Below are positions 9,651 through 20,822 of a stretch of DNA of 64,000 nucleotides, piece after piece. Numbering within the stretch: the stretch's first letter is position 1; each line of letters begins with the position of its first letter. The stretch spans positions 2,885,525-2,949,524 of the forward strand of contig NZ_LN679998.1 in NCBI RefSeq assembly GCF_000953675.1, given 5' to 3'. A program made the position numbers and the translations under genes. Below the pieces are notes generated by a model that made no database searches, was not told the DNA's origin, and saw only the letters and a program-made list of their open reading frames with translations. This DNA is from Paraclostridium sordellii. GTDB lineage: Bacteria > Bacillota > Clostridia > Peptostreptococcales > Peptostreptococcaceae.

Positions 9651-11858
9651 TTAGTTTATAACTCTATAAATATTTTCTACACCTGGAATTGACTTAATTT
9701 TTTTCATTAAAAAGTTTAAAGTTTCTATACTATCAACTTCTACAAGTAAATTTATATTTACTATATTGTCTTTACTTTTTCTTGCATTTATTCCATTTAA
9801 AGATACCTTTTCTATTGCTACTATATGGGTTATATCATTTATAACTCCTCTTCTATCTTCAGCTTGAATTTGTATCTCTGCTTCAAATTTAGCACTATTT
9901 GATGTTTCCCAAGAAACTTCAACAAGTCTATTTTTAAAATATTCATTATCTAAATTAGAGTTTGGACAATCTTTTCTGTGAACTGCAACTCCTCTTCCCT
10001 TAGTTATATACCCAATTATTTCATCTCCTGGTATAGGATTACAACATTTAGCAAATCTAATTAAAATATTATCTACACCTTTTACTGTTATACCTTGAGG
10101 TGAAGTTTTCTTTCTTTTTTTAGTAAATTCTTGTTCTCCTATACTATGTTTGTTTATATCATCAATTTGTTTATTTTCTATAGATTTCTTTGCAAATTCT
10201 TTTTCATATAATTCTTTTACCTTAGGAACTACTTGTGATGACATTATTCCACCATACCCAATTGTAGCAACTAAGTCTTCTACTGTTGGCTGATTAAATT
10301 TCCTAGCCATTTGTACCATATATTTTTCAATAGCAGGGTCTTTAGTAGGCACTCCATATTTTTTAAAATCTTTTTCTAGGATTGCACTACCTCTTTCTAT
10401 ATTTTCTTCTCTTCTTTCTTTTTTAAACCATTGTCTAATTTTTGATTTAGCATTAGGTGTTTGTACTATATTAACCCAATCTCTACTTGGTCCATTTGAG
10501 TTGGCAGATGTTAATATCTCTACTATATTTCCATTTTCCAGCTTATAATCAAGTGGTGCTATTCTTCCATTTATTTTAGCCCCTACACATTTATTTCCTA
10601 CATTTGTATGAACTCTGTATGCAAAATCTATTGGAGTTGATCCTGCTGGCAGTTCAATTACATCTCCTTTAGGAGTAAATACATAAACCTGACTATTGAA
10701 TACATCATCTTTTAATGCATCCATAAATTCTTGTGGATCCTTTAAGTCTTTCTCCCACTCCATCATTTGTCTTAGCCATTGAAGTTTTTCTTCTAATTTA
10801 TTTTCTTTTACATTAGTCTTTCCTTCTTTGTACTTCCAGTGGGCAGCAATACCATACTCAGCTATATTATGCATTTCTTTAGTTCTTATTTGTATTTCTA
10901 CAGGTTCCCCGTCTGGCCCTACAACTATTGTATGTAAGGACTGATACATATTTGGTTTTGGCATTGCAATATAATCTTTAAATCTTCCAGGTATTGGTTT
11001 CCACAACGTATGGACCATACCTAAAACAGCATAACAGTCTTTTACTGAATTTACTATTATTCTAACAGCCATTAAATCATAAATTTCTTCAAAATCTTTA
11101 TGCTTATTTTTCATTTTTCTATATATACTATAGAAATGTTTTGGTCTTCCATATATATCACACTTTATATTTACTTCTTCAACTTTCTCCTTAAGAATAT
11201 CTACGATTTTCTCTATATAAGCTTCTCTTTGACTTCTTTTTTTGGCTACCTTTTCAACTAAATCATAGTAACCTTCACTATCTATATATCTAAGAGCAAT
11301 ATCTTCTAGTTCCCATTTTACTTTATAAATTCCTAGTCTACTAGCTATTCCTCCATAAATTTCTAGTGTTTCTGTAGCTTTAGATTTAGCTTTTTCAGGA
11401 GGCATATACTTTAAAGTTCTCATATTATGTAATCTATCTGCTAACTTTATAAGTATAACTCTTATATCCTTTGACATAGCTAAAAACATCTTTCTTAGAT
11501 TTTCAGCCTGTGTCTCTTCTTTGGATTTATACTTTATTTGACCTAATTTTGTAACCCCATCAACAAGATCTGCGATTTCTTCCCCAAAATCATTTTTTAT
11601 ATCTTCATACGTATATTCAGTATCTTCAACTACATCATGTAATAACCCTGCCGCTATTGTTTGCATATCAAGTTCCATATCGCAAAGTATATTAGCAACA
11701 GCTATTGGATGTATAAAATATGGCTCACCGGATTTTCTTAATTGACCTTCATGTGCTTTTTTGCCGTAGTAATAAGCTTTTTCTATTAAGTCAATGTCTC
11801 CATTAGGGGCATATTTTTTTATTTTTTCTATTAATTCTTTTAATTGCTTATCTTGCAT
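9651..11858 (-). CDS. relA: bifunctional (p)ppGpp synthetase/hydrolase, RelA/SpoT family
   Basis: Long RSH enzyme that controls the alarmone (p)ppGpp. Domains in order: HD hydrolase (about 30-180, with LLHDVVEDTEYTYEDI near 67), synthetase (about 235-350, with YQSLHT), TGS (about 390-450), helical and zinc-finger parts (CC near 612) and a C-terminal ACT domain (660-735). The intact HDxxED motif suggests hydrolase activity is kept. The length of 735 matches Rel of Firmicutes. It sits between apt and dtd in the usual apt-rel-dtd order. Confidence 0.96.
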   Translation of the reverse strand: MQDKQLKELIEKIKKYAPNGDIDLIEKAYYYGKKAHEGQLRKSGEPYFIHPIAVANILCDMELDMQTIAAGLLHDVVEDTEYTYEDIKNDFGEEIADLVDGVTKLGQIKYKSKEETQAENLRKMFLAMSKDIRVILIKLADRLHNMRTLKYMPPEKAKSKATETLEIYGGIASRLGIYKVKWELEDIALRYIDSEGYYDLVEKVAKKRSQREAYIEKIVDILKEKVEEVNIKCDIYGRPKHFYSIYRKMKNKHKDFEEIYDLMAVRIIVNSVKDCYAVLGMVHTLWKPIPGRFKDYIAMPKPNMYQSLHTIVVGPDGEPVEIQIRTKEMHNIAEYGIAAHWKYKEGKTNVKENKLEEKLQWLRQMMEWEKDLKDPQEFMDALKDDVFNSQVYVFTPKGDVIELPAGSTPIDFAYRVHTNVGNKCVGAKINGRIAPLDYKLENGNIVEILTSANSNGPSRDWVNIVQTPNAKSKIRQWFKKERREENIERGSAILEKDFKKYGVPTKDPAIEKYMVQMARKFNQPTVEDLVATIGYGGIMSSQVVPKVKELYEKEFAKKSIENKQIDDINKHSIGEQEFTKKRKKTSPQGITVKGVDNILIRFAKCCNPIPGDEIIGYITKGRGVAVHRKDCPNSNLDNEYFKNRLVEVSWETSNSAKFEAEIQIQAEDRRGVINDITHIVAIEKVSLNGINARKSKDNIVNINLLVEVDSIETLNFLMKKIKSIPGVENIYRVIN

Positions 11859-11899
11859 ATAACCACCTATTTTATATTATAAATTTTGATATATATGAA

Positions 11900-11924
11900 A
11901 ATAGTTGGCTTTTTACCAACTATT
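11900..11924 (-). terminator. probable terminator or attenuator between apt and the rsh gene
   Basis: Nine perfect pairs around a seven-base loop, eight bases past the apt stop. The following T-tract (TTTCATATAT on the minus strand) is weak, so part of the transcription probably continues into the rsh gene 40 bases on. Confidence 0.6.
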
Positions 11925-11932
11925 GAACTTCC

Positions 11933-12445
11933 TTAATATTTTATAAGTGAGTTTACATGGTAGTTAGATAATTTCTCTGCACCTTTTAACTCTTCTAATT
12001 CTATTAAGAATTGCATAGAAACAACTTCTCCACCTAACTTTTCTATAAGTTTAGCAGCAGCTTCCATAGTTCCTCCAGTAGCTAATAAATCATCAACTAT
12101 TGCAACTCTTTGACCTGGCTTTATAGAATCTTTATGAATCTCTAATGTATCAGTTCCGTACTCTAATCCATATTCATATTTTTCTACTTCTCCTGGTAAT
12201 TTTCCTGGTTTTCTAACTGGGACAAACCCTATGCCCATTCCATATGCAACTGGAGTTCCCATTAAGAATCCTCTTGCCTCTGGTCCAACTATCACATCAA
12301 CATTTTTATCTTTTAGATCTGCTATTATTTCATCTACGGCAAACTTAAATGCTTCTCCGTTGCTTAATAAAGTTGTTATGTCTTTAAATCCTATACCTGG
12401 TTTTGGGAAATCTTTTATCTCTCTTATTGAATCTTTTAAGTTCAT
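11933..12445 (-). CDS. apt: adenine phosphoribosyltransferase
   Basis: Purine-salvage enzyme making AMP from adenine and PRPP in the cytoplasm. The PRPP-binding motif [17 protein letters not shown] lies near residue 119, and the N-terminus IRDIPDFPKPGI-like segment ([18 protein letters not shown]) is conserved. The length of 170 is normal. It begins ten bases downstream of recJ, forming a recJ-apt-rel transcript common in Firmicutes. Confidence 0.97.
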   Translation of the reverse strand: MNLKDSIREIKDFPKPGIGFKDITTLLSNGEAFKFAVDEIIADLKDKNVDVIVGPEARGFLMGTPVAYGMGIGFVPVRKPGKLPGEVEKYEYGLEYGTDTLEIHKDSIKPGQRVAIVDDLLATGGTMEAAAKLIEKLGGEVVSMQFLIELEELKGAEKLSNYHVNSLIKY

Positions 12446-12455
12446 TTAAATCCTC

Positions 12456-14900
12456 CTAATAGCTTTGCTTATATTTATCTTTAAGTTGATTAAGCCCTTG
12501 TAATATATTACTAGAACCTAAGTCAAGCTTAGAACTTGGTTTAGGCATAATTTCCATAGTTAAAACTTTACTTTCATCATCAATATTAAAGTTTATCAAA
12601 TTCATTTCTTTAAACACGTTTAACATAGCAAAAAGTTTTATAGGTGCTATGTTCAAATTAGATTTAATTTCTAATATATTAATTTGAATTTTTTTATATT
12701 TAGAAATTAACTTGTATAAAGTTATAAATTCTTCTCGTTCAGGAATTATACTGTTTATTATATTATTTATATATATTAAATCACTTTTACTATAATATTT
12801 TATAATATCACATTGATCATTTCTATATTCATATAAAAGCGAATAATCTTCTATATTATATAAATAATCATAAAGAATAATATTATTATATCTTTTTAAG
12901 TCTATTTTATCAATATAAGGAAAGAATATAACTTGAAGTTTATCATTTATATCTGATACTATATTATAATTTACATCAAATTCATATTCAGTTAAAGATA
13001 TATCTGATATAGATTTGAAAAAACCATTTATAGAGTTAGTGATTATTAAACTCTTTTCATTTATATAGTCAAAGATGTTTATATCCTCATCTCCACTTAT
13101 ATTTATACTTTGAATATCATAAGGTTCATTTGTTTTTTCTAAACTAGGTACTATACTTTTAAACAGTTTTATACAGTTTATATTTTTGCTTAAATCTTTA
13201 GGATACGCTAACCTTATATCTTTTATTAAAAATTGGATTTTTCTACTTCCCATATAATTATTTTCATCTAACTGGAATAATACATCTACTTTATCACCTA
13301 TATCAAAATTATCTGCAAGATAGGCCATATTAAATCCAACACACTCGTATACTTTTTCTTTTTCTAAGTTAACCTTTAGATGATTTTTTTCTTTTCCCAT
13401 TCTAAATATAGTTCTAACTTCCATATTCCTAATTATAAATTTAGGTGTTGGGTTACTAACTCCAAAAGGTTCTAAATTATGTAGTTCTTCTATTAAATTA
13501 AAATCTATAGAATCTTCATTTAACTCAAATTCTACATTTATATTTTCTACCATATCTTCATCTGAAAGATTGAAATTTGCAATTTCATTTACTTTATTTC
13601 TAAGTTTATCTATATTATCTTTATTCATAGATAACCCTGCTGCCTGTTCATGTCCACCAAATTTTCCAAGTAAATCAGAACATTCAACTAAAGTATCGAA
13701 TATGCTAAATCCTTTTATAGATCTAGCAGATCCTGTTGCTTCATCACCTTCTATTGTTAACAATATTGTAGGCTTGTAGTACTTTTCTGTTAGTTTAGAA
13801 GCCACTATCCCAATAACTCCGTGTTGCCATCCCTCATTTGCTATAACGAGAACTTTATCATCTTTATATCTTTCATTGCTAGATATTATATTTTCTGCCT
13901 CCTGATACATTTTAGCTTCTATCATTTGACGTTCATTATTTTTTTCTTCTAGTAAAGTTGCTATTTCAACTGCCTCTTCTTTGGACTTTGTTGTAAACAG
14001 TTCAACTCCTAAATATGAGTATCCTAGTCTACCTGATGCATTTATTCTTGGTCCAATTGAAAATCCAACATGAGATGAACCTATTTTATCGGTATCTATT
14101 CCACATACATTTATAAGCTCTCTAAGTCCTTGATTTTTACCATCTTTCATTAACTTCAATCCATTTTTTACTATGATTCTATTTTCATCAATCAACGGAA
14201 CTATATCACATATTGTTGCTAAAGTGACTATTTCTAAGTAATCATACATAGTTTTTTCAAATTCTTCTTTAGGAGTAAGTGCTTGTATCAATTTAAAAGC
14301 TACTCCACATCCGCATAACATATCAAATGGGTATTTACAATCTTCTTGCTTTGGATTTATAACTGCATATGCATTAGGTATGCTTTCTTGTACTTCATGG
14401 TGATCAGTTATAATTACATCAATTCCTAAATCATTAGCTAAATCAACCTCTTTAACAGATGTTATTCCACAGTCCACACTTATTATTAAATCACAATCTT
14501 GTTCACTTAAAACCTTAATTGCATCTTCATTTATTCCATAACCTTCTTCTAATCTATTTGGTATATAAAACTTTACTGGATATCCAATAGATTCAAAATA
14601 AATACATAAAATTGATGTTGAAGATACTCCATCTACATCATAATCTCCATAAATCCATATATTTTCTTTTTTTTCTATAGCTAAATTTATTCTGTCTACA
14701 GCTTTTTGCATATCCTTCATTAAAAGCGGATCTCTCAAATATTCTAATGACGGATTTATAAATATTTCAGCATCATTTTCACTTTCTATGCCTCTATTTT
14801 TTAATATTTGTCCTATTTCCGGGGAAATCTTCAGTTTTTCACTTAAATCATATTTTTTTATTTTATCTTTATACTTAAGTGTCCATTTTTTGTTAAACAT
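12456..14900 (-). CDS. recJ: single-stranded-DNA-specific exonuclease RecJ
   Basis: 5'-to-3' ssDNA exonuclease for RecF-pathway and mismatch repair. The DHH-family motif DYDVDG is near residue 83, DHH near 161 and the DHHA1 segment GGHEQAAG near 420. An OB-like region follows to about residue 560. The last 250 residues are AT-rich in codon use and dominated by Ile, Asn, Tyr and Asp; they are poorly recognisable, as in other long Firmicute RecJ proteins (814 here). The gene is 13 bases downstream of the AarF-kinase gene. Confidence 0.95.
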   Translation of the reverse strand: MFNKKWTLKYKDKIKKYDLSEKLKISPEIGQILKNRGIESENDAEIFINPSLEYLRDPLLMKDMQKAVDRINLAIEKKENIWIYGDYDVDGVSSTSILCIYFESIGYPVKFYIPNRLEEGYGINEDAIKVLSEQDCDLIISVDCGITSVKEVDLANDLGIDVIITDHHEVQESIPNAYAVINPKQEDCKYPFDMLCGCGVAFKLIQALTPKEEFEKTMYDYLEIVTLATICDIVPLIDENRIIVKNGLKLMKDGKNQGLRELINVCGIDTDKIGSSHVGFSIGPRINASGRLGYSYLGVELFTTKSKEEAVEIATLLEEKNNERQMIEAKMYQEAENIISSNERYKDDKVLVIANEGWQHGVIGIVASKLTEKYYKPTILLTIEGDEATGSARSIKGFSIFDTLVECSDLLGKFGGHEQAAGLSMNKDNIDKLRNKVNEIANFNLSDEDMVENINVEFELNEDSIDFNLIEELHNLEPFGVSNPTPKFIIRNMEVRTIFRMGKEKNHLKVNLEKEKVYECVGFNMAYLADNFDIGDKVDVLFQLDENNYMGSRKIQFLIKDIRLAYPKDLSKNINCIKLFKSIVPSLEKTNEPYDIQSINISGDEDINIFDYINEKSLIITNSINGFFKSISDISLTEYEFDVNYNIVSDINDKLQVIFFPYIDKIDLKRYNNIILYDYLYNIEDYSLLYEYRNDQCDIIKYYSKSDLIYINNIINSIIPEREEFITLYKLISKYKKIQINILEIKSNLNIAPIKLFAMLNVFKEMNLINFNIDDESKVLTMEIMPKPSSKLDLGSSNILQGLNQLKDKYKQSY

Positions 14901-14913
14901 AGACAGTCACCCC

Positions 14914-16578
14914 CTATTTTTTTATATACTCAGACCTAACTATCTTAATAACTAATAATATTCCTACTAAAAAAGAAACTATAAATCCTGAAAATGCCAG
15001 TATTTTAACCCATAAACTATTATTTACATTAGGTGATGCTATAATTAATGAAGATCCAACTAAAAGCGCAGCTAAAACTAAACTTAAAGAAAGTTTAGTA
15101 GCTAAATCTGTAATTGTTTTTTCTAGTTTAGCGAACTTAACATCTTCTATATGAATTTTTATATTGTTTCGTTCTATATTTCTTAATATCCCTTTTAATT
15201 GTTTTGGAATCACTTTCATATCTGCTATAGCTTCTTGAGCGCTTTGCTTAGACTCTTTTACTAAATTTTGAGGATTAAACCTATTTAAATAGTAATATCT
15301 CATGAAAGATTTTCCTGCAATAGTTATTGAAAAGTTTGGGTTAAGTTCTCTTGCTGTCCCTTCAAGTGTTATTAGCGATTTAACTAACAAAACTAATTGT
15401 GGCGGCATAGCAATTTTATATGTTCTACAAAATCTAAATACTTCATTTAGTATATCACCTAAATTTAACTTATCTATAGGAACATCATAGTAATAATGCA
15501 TTAGATATAATAAATCTTGTCTTAATCCATTTAAATTTGTATCATATGAAATCAAATCCAATTCCATCATTAAGTATATTATTCTATCTATATTTCTATC
15601 TACGGCCGCTAATGTAATAGAGTTTAATATATTTAATGTTTTTTTATCGATTATTCCTATCATACCAAAGTCAATATAAGCTATACAATCTTCATTTATT
15701 ACAAATATATTTCCTGGATGTGGGTCTGCATGGAAAAATCCATATTCAAAAATTTGTTTGAATATAGAGTTTATACCTATTTCGCTAATTTTATTAGTAT
15801 CCCATCCTAACTCTTTCATTTTGCCTATGTCACTTAATTTTACACCAACAATTTTTTCTAAAACCAATACTTTTTTTGTGGTATATTCCATATAAATTTT
15901 AGGTATATATACCTCTTTAGTATTAGCGAATATATTTTGAAATTTAAGTCCATTTATAGCTTCAAAATTATAATCTAATTCCCTAAGTAACTGAGTCTCA
16001 AAATCTTCAATTATACCTTGTATATCAACATTTAAATCTTTATTAAAATCTTTTACTGCTCCTGCTATAGTCTTTAGTATTTCCACATCAGACTTTATTG
16101 TATTTTCAACATTTGGTCTTTGAACTTTTACTATAACAGTTTCTCCACTTTTTAATGTTGCTTCATATACTTGACCTAAAGATGCCGCTGCGATTGGCTC
16201 TTTATTAAATTCTAAAAATATATTTTCGATCTTTGAATTTAATTCTTCTTCAATTATGTTTATAGCTATATCTGTATCAAAAACTTCTACATTATCTCTT
16301 AATTTAGCTAGTTCATCTATTATATTTTGATCTAGTAAATCTTTTCTTGTGCTTAGTATTTGGCCCAGCTTAACATATGTAGGCCCTAACTCTTCACAGG
16401 CTTTTCTTAAGCGCTCTCCTGTAGACATATTTTTAATCTCTGCAGGTGGATTAGTTATAGGTATTTTGTAAGCTACACCTTCTATATTAAGTTTTTCTAC
16501 GACTATGCTAAAACCATATTTCATAAGTATTTGAACTATTTCTTTATATCTTTTTAAATGTCTATAACTTACCTTCAT
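14914..16578 (-). CDS. ABC1/AarF/UbiB-family atypical protein kinase
   Basis: Membrane-linked atypical kinase or ATPase. The UbiB signature KxGQ appears in YVKLGQILSTR near residue 69, the Ala-rich loop in AAASLGQVYEA near 133, and the catalytic HADPHPGN with FIDFGMIG-like metal site near 287-310. Two C-terminal membrane helices (about 500-550) anchor it. Ubiquinone genes are absent, so the role is unknown; the best-studied relatives act in quinone or lipid biology. The ATG at 16578 is preferred over a GTG three codons earlier since AGGTG precedes it at seven bases. Confidence 0.9.
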   Translation of the reverse strand: MKVSYRHLKRYKEIVQILMKYGFSIVVEKLNIEGVAYKIPITNPPAEIKNMSTGERLRKACEELGPTYVKLGQILSTRKDLLDQNIIDELAKLRDNVEVFDTDIAINIIEEELNSKIENIFLEFNKEPIAAASLGQVYEATLKSGETVIVKVQRPNVENTIKSDVEILKTIAGAVKDFNKDLNVDIQGIIEDFETQLLRELDYNFEAINGLKFQNIFANTKEVYIPKIYMEYTTKKVLVLEKIVGVKLSDIGKMKELGWDTNKISEIGINSIFKQIFEYGFFHADPHPGNIFVINEDCIAYIDFGMIGIIDKKTLNILNSITLAAVDRNIDRIIYLMMELDLISYDTNLNGLRQDLLYLMHYYYDVPIDKLNLGDILNEVFRFCRTYKIAMPPQLVLLVKSLITLEGTARELNPNFSITIAGKSFMRYYYLNRFNPQNLVKESKQSAQEAIADMKVIPKQLKGILRNIERNNIKIHIEDVKFAKLEKTITDLATKLSLSLVLAALLVGSSLIIASPNVNNSLWVKILAFSGFIVSFLVGILLVIKIVRSEYIKK

Positions 16579-16625
16579 ATTTAACACCTAGCCTTAGTTT
16601 AAATAATATTTATTAGTAAGAGAAC

Positions 16626-16654
16626 AAAGGACAATATATTTTATATTGCCCTTT
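16626..16654 (-). terminator. probable terminator after the gamma carbonic anhydrase gene
   Basis: A stem with one mismatch (GGgCAATAT pairing with ATATTGtCC) and a five-base loop, ten bases past the stop. The T-tract on the minus strand is TTTGTTCTCTT, so it is moderate in strength. Confidence 0.6.
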
Positions 16655-16664
16655 TCTTAGTAAT

Positions 16665-17165
16665 CTACTTATAATTATTTGCTGTTTCTACATATTTTAA
16701 TGCAGAGTTAACAAGATTTTCTTTTTCTTCATCTGTAAGTTCTCTTACAACTTGAGCAGGCGATCCCATAGCAAGTACCCCTGATGGTATCTTTTTGTTA
16801 GGTGGAATTAAGCTTCCAGCACCTATTAAAGTATGCTCTCCTATTTCGGCTCCTCCTAATACAATAGATCCCATACCAATTAATGTATTATCACCTATCT
16901 TACAGCCGTGTATAAGTGCTTTATGACCTACTGTTACATTGTTTCCAATTTCAGTTTTTGAATTATATTCTATATGTATAACCGTTCCATCTTGTATATT
17001 GGTATTCTCACCTATAGTTATTGAATTTTCGTCTCCTCTTATTACGGCATTATACCATATATTAGAATTTTTCCCGATTTTCACATCACCTATAATACAT
17101 GCAGATTCTGCTATAAAAACACTTGAATCAATTTTGGGCTCTTTTCCTTTATACCCTTTTATCAC
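16665..17165 (-). CDS. gamma carbonic anhydrase family protein
   Basis: Left-handed beta-helix protein built of hexapeptide repeats (I/V-G-x-x-x-x pattern across residues 10-150). The metal-binding histidines of the gamma class are visible in VIHIEY near residue 68 and GHKALIHG near 85. Many such small proteins (166 residues) have no shown carbonic anhydrase activity, so the function is a family label. The start is GTG with AAGGAGAG nine bases upstream. It lies six bases after the scfB stop, in the same direction. Confidence 0.88.
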   Translation of the reverse strand: MIKGYKGKEPKIDSSVFIAESACIIGDVKIGKNSNIWYNAVIRGDENSITIGENTNIQDGTVIHIEYNSKTEIGNNVTVGHKALIHGCKIGDNTLIGMGSIVLGGAEIGEHTLIGAGSLIPPNKKIPSGVLAMGSPAQVVRELTDEEKENLVNSALKYVETANNYK

Positions 17166-17170
17166 AATAT

Positions 17171-18544
17171 CTACTCTCCTTCTAACATTAATCTAGCTTG
17201 TATCATTATAGAACATTCAGTACGTTTCTTTTGCATTTCACATCCTAATTGATATGGTTTCATCACATCACCATTAAAGTTTACTGCATTTGCATGACAT
17301 CCACCTGAGCAGTAAAACTTATTCCAACAGTTTTGACAATCTTCCTTACTGTAAACATGTGCGTTTTTAAATGTATCTGTTAATTCTCTTGGTATTACTA
17401 TTTCTTCATCATTTATGTTTGCAAGTTTATACTCATCTTTACCAACAAATTGATGACATGGGTATATATCTCCATTTGGAGTTATAGCTAAGTACTCATT
17501 ACCTGCTCCACATCCTGTTATTCTTTTTATGACACAAGGTCCTTGATTTAAATCTATCATAAAGTGGAAAAACTTAAAGTTTTCTCCGTTTAATAATCTA
17601 TCAGAGTATTTAATCGCTAACTTTTCATACTCATTAAATACTGTATCCATATCCTCTTCTCTTAATGCAAATGGATTGCTTTCATCATCTACAACTGGCT
17701 CTACTGATGTAAGTTCAAATCCCTCATCTGCAAAATGAAGTACATCTTTTGAAAAGTCTAGATTTTCTCTAGTGAAAGTTCCTCTAATATAGTAGTATTT
17801 GTCCTTAGGTCTACTTTCAACTAATTTTTTAAATTTAGGCATTATTATATCATAGCTACCTTTATCATTTAATGTAGGTCTCATTCTATCGTTAACTTCT
17901 TTTCTACCATCTAAACTTAAAACTACATTATGCATATTCTCATTTATATATTTAATCTTATCATCATCTAATAATATACCATTTGTAGTTATTGTAAATC
18001 TTATATTTTTATTATTTTCCTTTTCTACACTTCTTCCGTATTCAACAAGTTGCTTTACAACTTCAAAGTTCATTAATGGCTCTCCACCGAAGAAGTCAAT
18101 TTCTAAGTTTTTTCTATTTCCTGAATTAGCTATTAGGTAATCTATAGATTTTTTACCTACTTCAAAACTCATTAATTCTTTAGCTCCACCAAAGTCACCT
18201 TGCGCAGCAAAACAATACTCACATTTTAAGTTACAATCATGTGCAACATGTAAGCATAAAGCTTTTACAACTTTTTTTCTATCTATAAAGTTAGGATGAT
18301 GTTTATATGTATCTTCTGTATATAATAATCCTTCATCTTCTAAAGTTTTTATTTCATTATAAGCTTCCTTTACTTGACTTTCTGTATAAGAATCACTTAA
18401 AACATCTATTATCTCATCTAAAGACTTTTCTTTGTAGTGGTCTAATAAGTTATATGCTACTTCATCTACAACATGAACTGCTCCACCATTTACGTCTAAA
18501 ACTATATTGTATCCGTTCATTGAAAACTTATGTATCATACTCAT
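17171..18544 (-). CDS. scfB: SCIFF radical-SAM maturase (thioether-forming)
   Basis: Radical-SAM/SPASM enzyme that makes a cysteine-to-threonine thioether cross-link in the SCIFF peptide. From the ATG at 18544 (457 residues) there is an N-terminal RRE-like peptide-binding region (about 10-80), the catalytic cluster CNLKCEYC (Cys104, 108, 111) and a Cys-rich SPASM domain from about residue 330, with CGAGNEYL and CQNCWNKFYCSGGC. AGGAGGG lies seven bases before that ATG, excluding an upstream start. The precursor gene scfA is about 140 bases upstream. The family is well characterised; the biological role of the product is not. Confidence 0.96.
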   Translation of the reverse strand: MSMIHKFSMNGYNIVLDVNGGAVHVVDEVAYNLLDHYKEKSLDEIIDVLSDSYTESQVKEAYNEIKTLEDEGLLYTEDTYKHHPNFIDRKKVVKALCLHVAHDCNLKCEYCFAAQGDFGGAKELMSFEVGKKSIDYLIANSGNRKNLEIDFFGGEPLMNFEVVKQLVEYGRSVEKENNKNIRFTITTNGILLDDDKIKYINENMHNVVLSLDGRKEVNDRMRPTLNDKGSYDIIMPKFKKLVESRPKDKYYYIRGTFTRENLDFSKDVLHFADEGFELTSVEPVVDDESNPFALREEDMDTVFNEYEKLAIKYSDRLLNGENFKFFHFMIDLNQGPCVIKRITGCGAGNEYLAITPNGDIYPCHQFVGKDEYKLANINDEEIVIPRELTDTFKNAHVYSKEDCQNCWNKFYCSGGCHANAVNFNGDVMKPYQLGCEMQKKRTECSIMIQARLMLEGE

Positions 18545-18638
18545 AATATGCCCTCCTAGTTTGTTATATCTATATATTATCATATAAATAGGCTTATGGC
18601 CTACCTATGTTTTATATCCAAAATTTTTAATTTTACTT

Positions 18639-18666
18639 AAAAAAAGCAGCTTATATGGCTGCTTTT
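18639..18666 (-). terminator. terminator between scfA and scfB
   Basis: Stem AAAAGCAGC/GCTGCTTTT with a seven-base loop, followed on the minus strand by TTTAAG. It lies 22 bases past the scfA stop and upstream of scfB. Partial read-through would give much more precursor than enzyme. Confidence 0.85.
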
Positions 18667-18687
18667 CTTTGTTAAATAATAAATTTA

Positions 18688-18831
18688 TTATCTCTCGCAC
18701 TCTTGATTTGCAACTGTACAAGAAGTTTTACAAGCAGATTGACAAGAAGTTTGACATTCTCCACATCCACCTTTTGCCGCACTTTCTTTTAAAGTAGCTT
18801 TAGATAAAGTTTTTATATGCTTCTTTTCCAT
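18688..18831 (-). CDS. scfA: SCIFF ribosomal peptide precursor (six cysteines in forty-five)
   Basis: A 47-residue peptide starting MEKKHIKTLSK and ending NQECER. Six cysteines fall at residues 23, 26, 30, 34, 38 and 45, with threonines at 28, 36 and 39 that can act as thioether acceptors. The first 20 residues are the lysine-rich leader recognised by the maturase. GGAGGT stands nine bases before the ATG. The cysteine pattern, length and the adjacent scfB identify it. The mature product and its fate are unknown even in the wider family. Confidence 0.96.
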   Translation of the reverse strand: MEKKHIKTLSKATLKESAAKGGCGECQTSCQSACKTSCTVANQECER

Positions 18832-18896
18832 TTTAACTACCTCCTATCTTCATAAACCTTTTTTGATTATATCATAAAATTTACATAAGTGGAAAT

Positions 18897-19259
18897 TTAT
18901 TTAAAGTTTACGCCTAAAACCCCACCTATTCCTCCTGCTATAGATACCAATAATATTTTGTACATCATAGTAACTTCAAACATAAAAGAATCTTTAGCTA
19001 AAAACACTACAATCATTAAACAAACTATGTACAGTAAACCAACTAAAACTCCATATAAAAGTCCTTTTTCTTTTATTTTCATAGATGCATAAAATCCACC
19101 AAAAGCAGAAGATGCTGTTGTTATTGTTGATGTGGCTACCGCTATACTATCAGCTGACATACTTGTAAATGTGAGTAATAAGTTATAAACTAATAAACAT
19201 ACTAAAGTTATTATGTAAGCATATCCTAATCCTTTACAAATACTGCTTGATTTTTCCAT
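18897..19259 (-). CDS. TIGR04086 family membrane protein
   Basis: A 120-residue hydrophobic protein with four predicted membrane helices (about 10-30, 36-58, 66-86 and 95-115). It has no enzyme motif. It resembles the TIGR04086 family, whose members are usually found between yajC and the SCIFF locus in Clostridia, exactly as here. The function is unknown; co-location suggests, but does not show, a link with export or anchoring of the SCIFF product. GGGGAGG precedes the ATG. Confidence 0.75.
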   Translation of the reverse strand: MEKSSSICKGLGYAYIITLVCLLVYNLLLTFTSMSADSIAVATSTITTASSAFGGFYASMKIKEKGLLYGVLVGLLYIVCLMIVVFLAKDSFMFEVTMMYKILLVSIAGGIGGVLGVNFK

Positions 19260-19324
19260 AAAAAAACCTCCCCTCTCATATAAAATATATTCAAGGGAAG
19301 GTCTTGTAATTACAAATATTATCT

Positions 19325-19606
19325 TTATTTTTCGTTTATTTCTTTAGTTTCAGTAGATGCTATAGCCCATTTTTCAAATGGTACTTTTGTTCTACTTGGT
19401 CCAATTTCTAATATAACAACATCCTCTTCAACTTTAGCTACATTAGCTACTATACCACCTATTGTAACAACTTTAGACCCAACATTTAAATTTTCTCTCA
19501 TCTCTTTTAATTGTTTGTCTTTTTTCTTTTGTGGTCTTATTAAGAAGAAATAAAATATTGCAAAAAATACAACCCACATAAGTATCCCTACTACAGCTTG
19601 AGGCAT
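19325..19606 (-). CDS. yajC: preprotein translocase subunit YajC
   Basis: Small accessory protein of the Sec translocon. One N-terminal membrane helix (about 3-22, ending FFLIRPQKKKDKQLKEM) is followed by a basic stretch and a soluble beta-rich domain with the typical GSKVVTIGGIVANV. The ATG at 19606 (93 residues) is favoured over a GTG three codons earlier because GGAG lies eight bases before it. It is 73 bases downstream of tgt, a widespread arrangement; secDF is not adjacent here. Confidence 0.93.
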   Translation of the reverse strand: MPQAVVGILMWVVFFAIFYFFLIRPQKKKDKQLKEMRENLNVGSKVVTIGGIVANVAKVEEDVVILEIGPSRTKVPFEKWAIASTETKEINEK

Positions 19607-19678
19607 ATATATCACTCCTTTTTATATATTCATTAAAAACTTTATGTTTTATATAATAATCATTATAACTTAAAACAA

Positions 19679-20818
<1,140 letters not shown>

Positions 20819-20822
20819 TTAT

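Noticed and set aside
18584-18605. Short hairpin TAGGC/GCCTA upstream of scfB
   Set aside because: Only five pairs and no T-run; probably chance.
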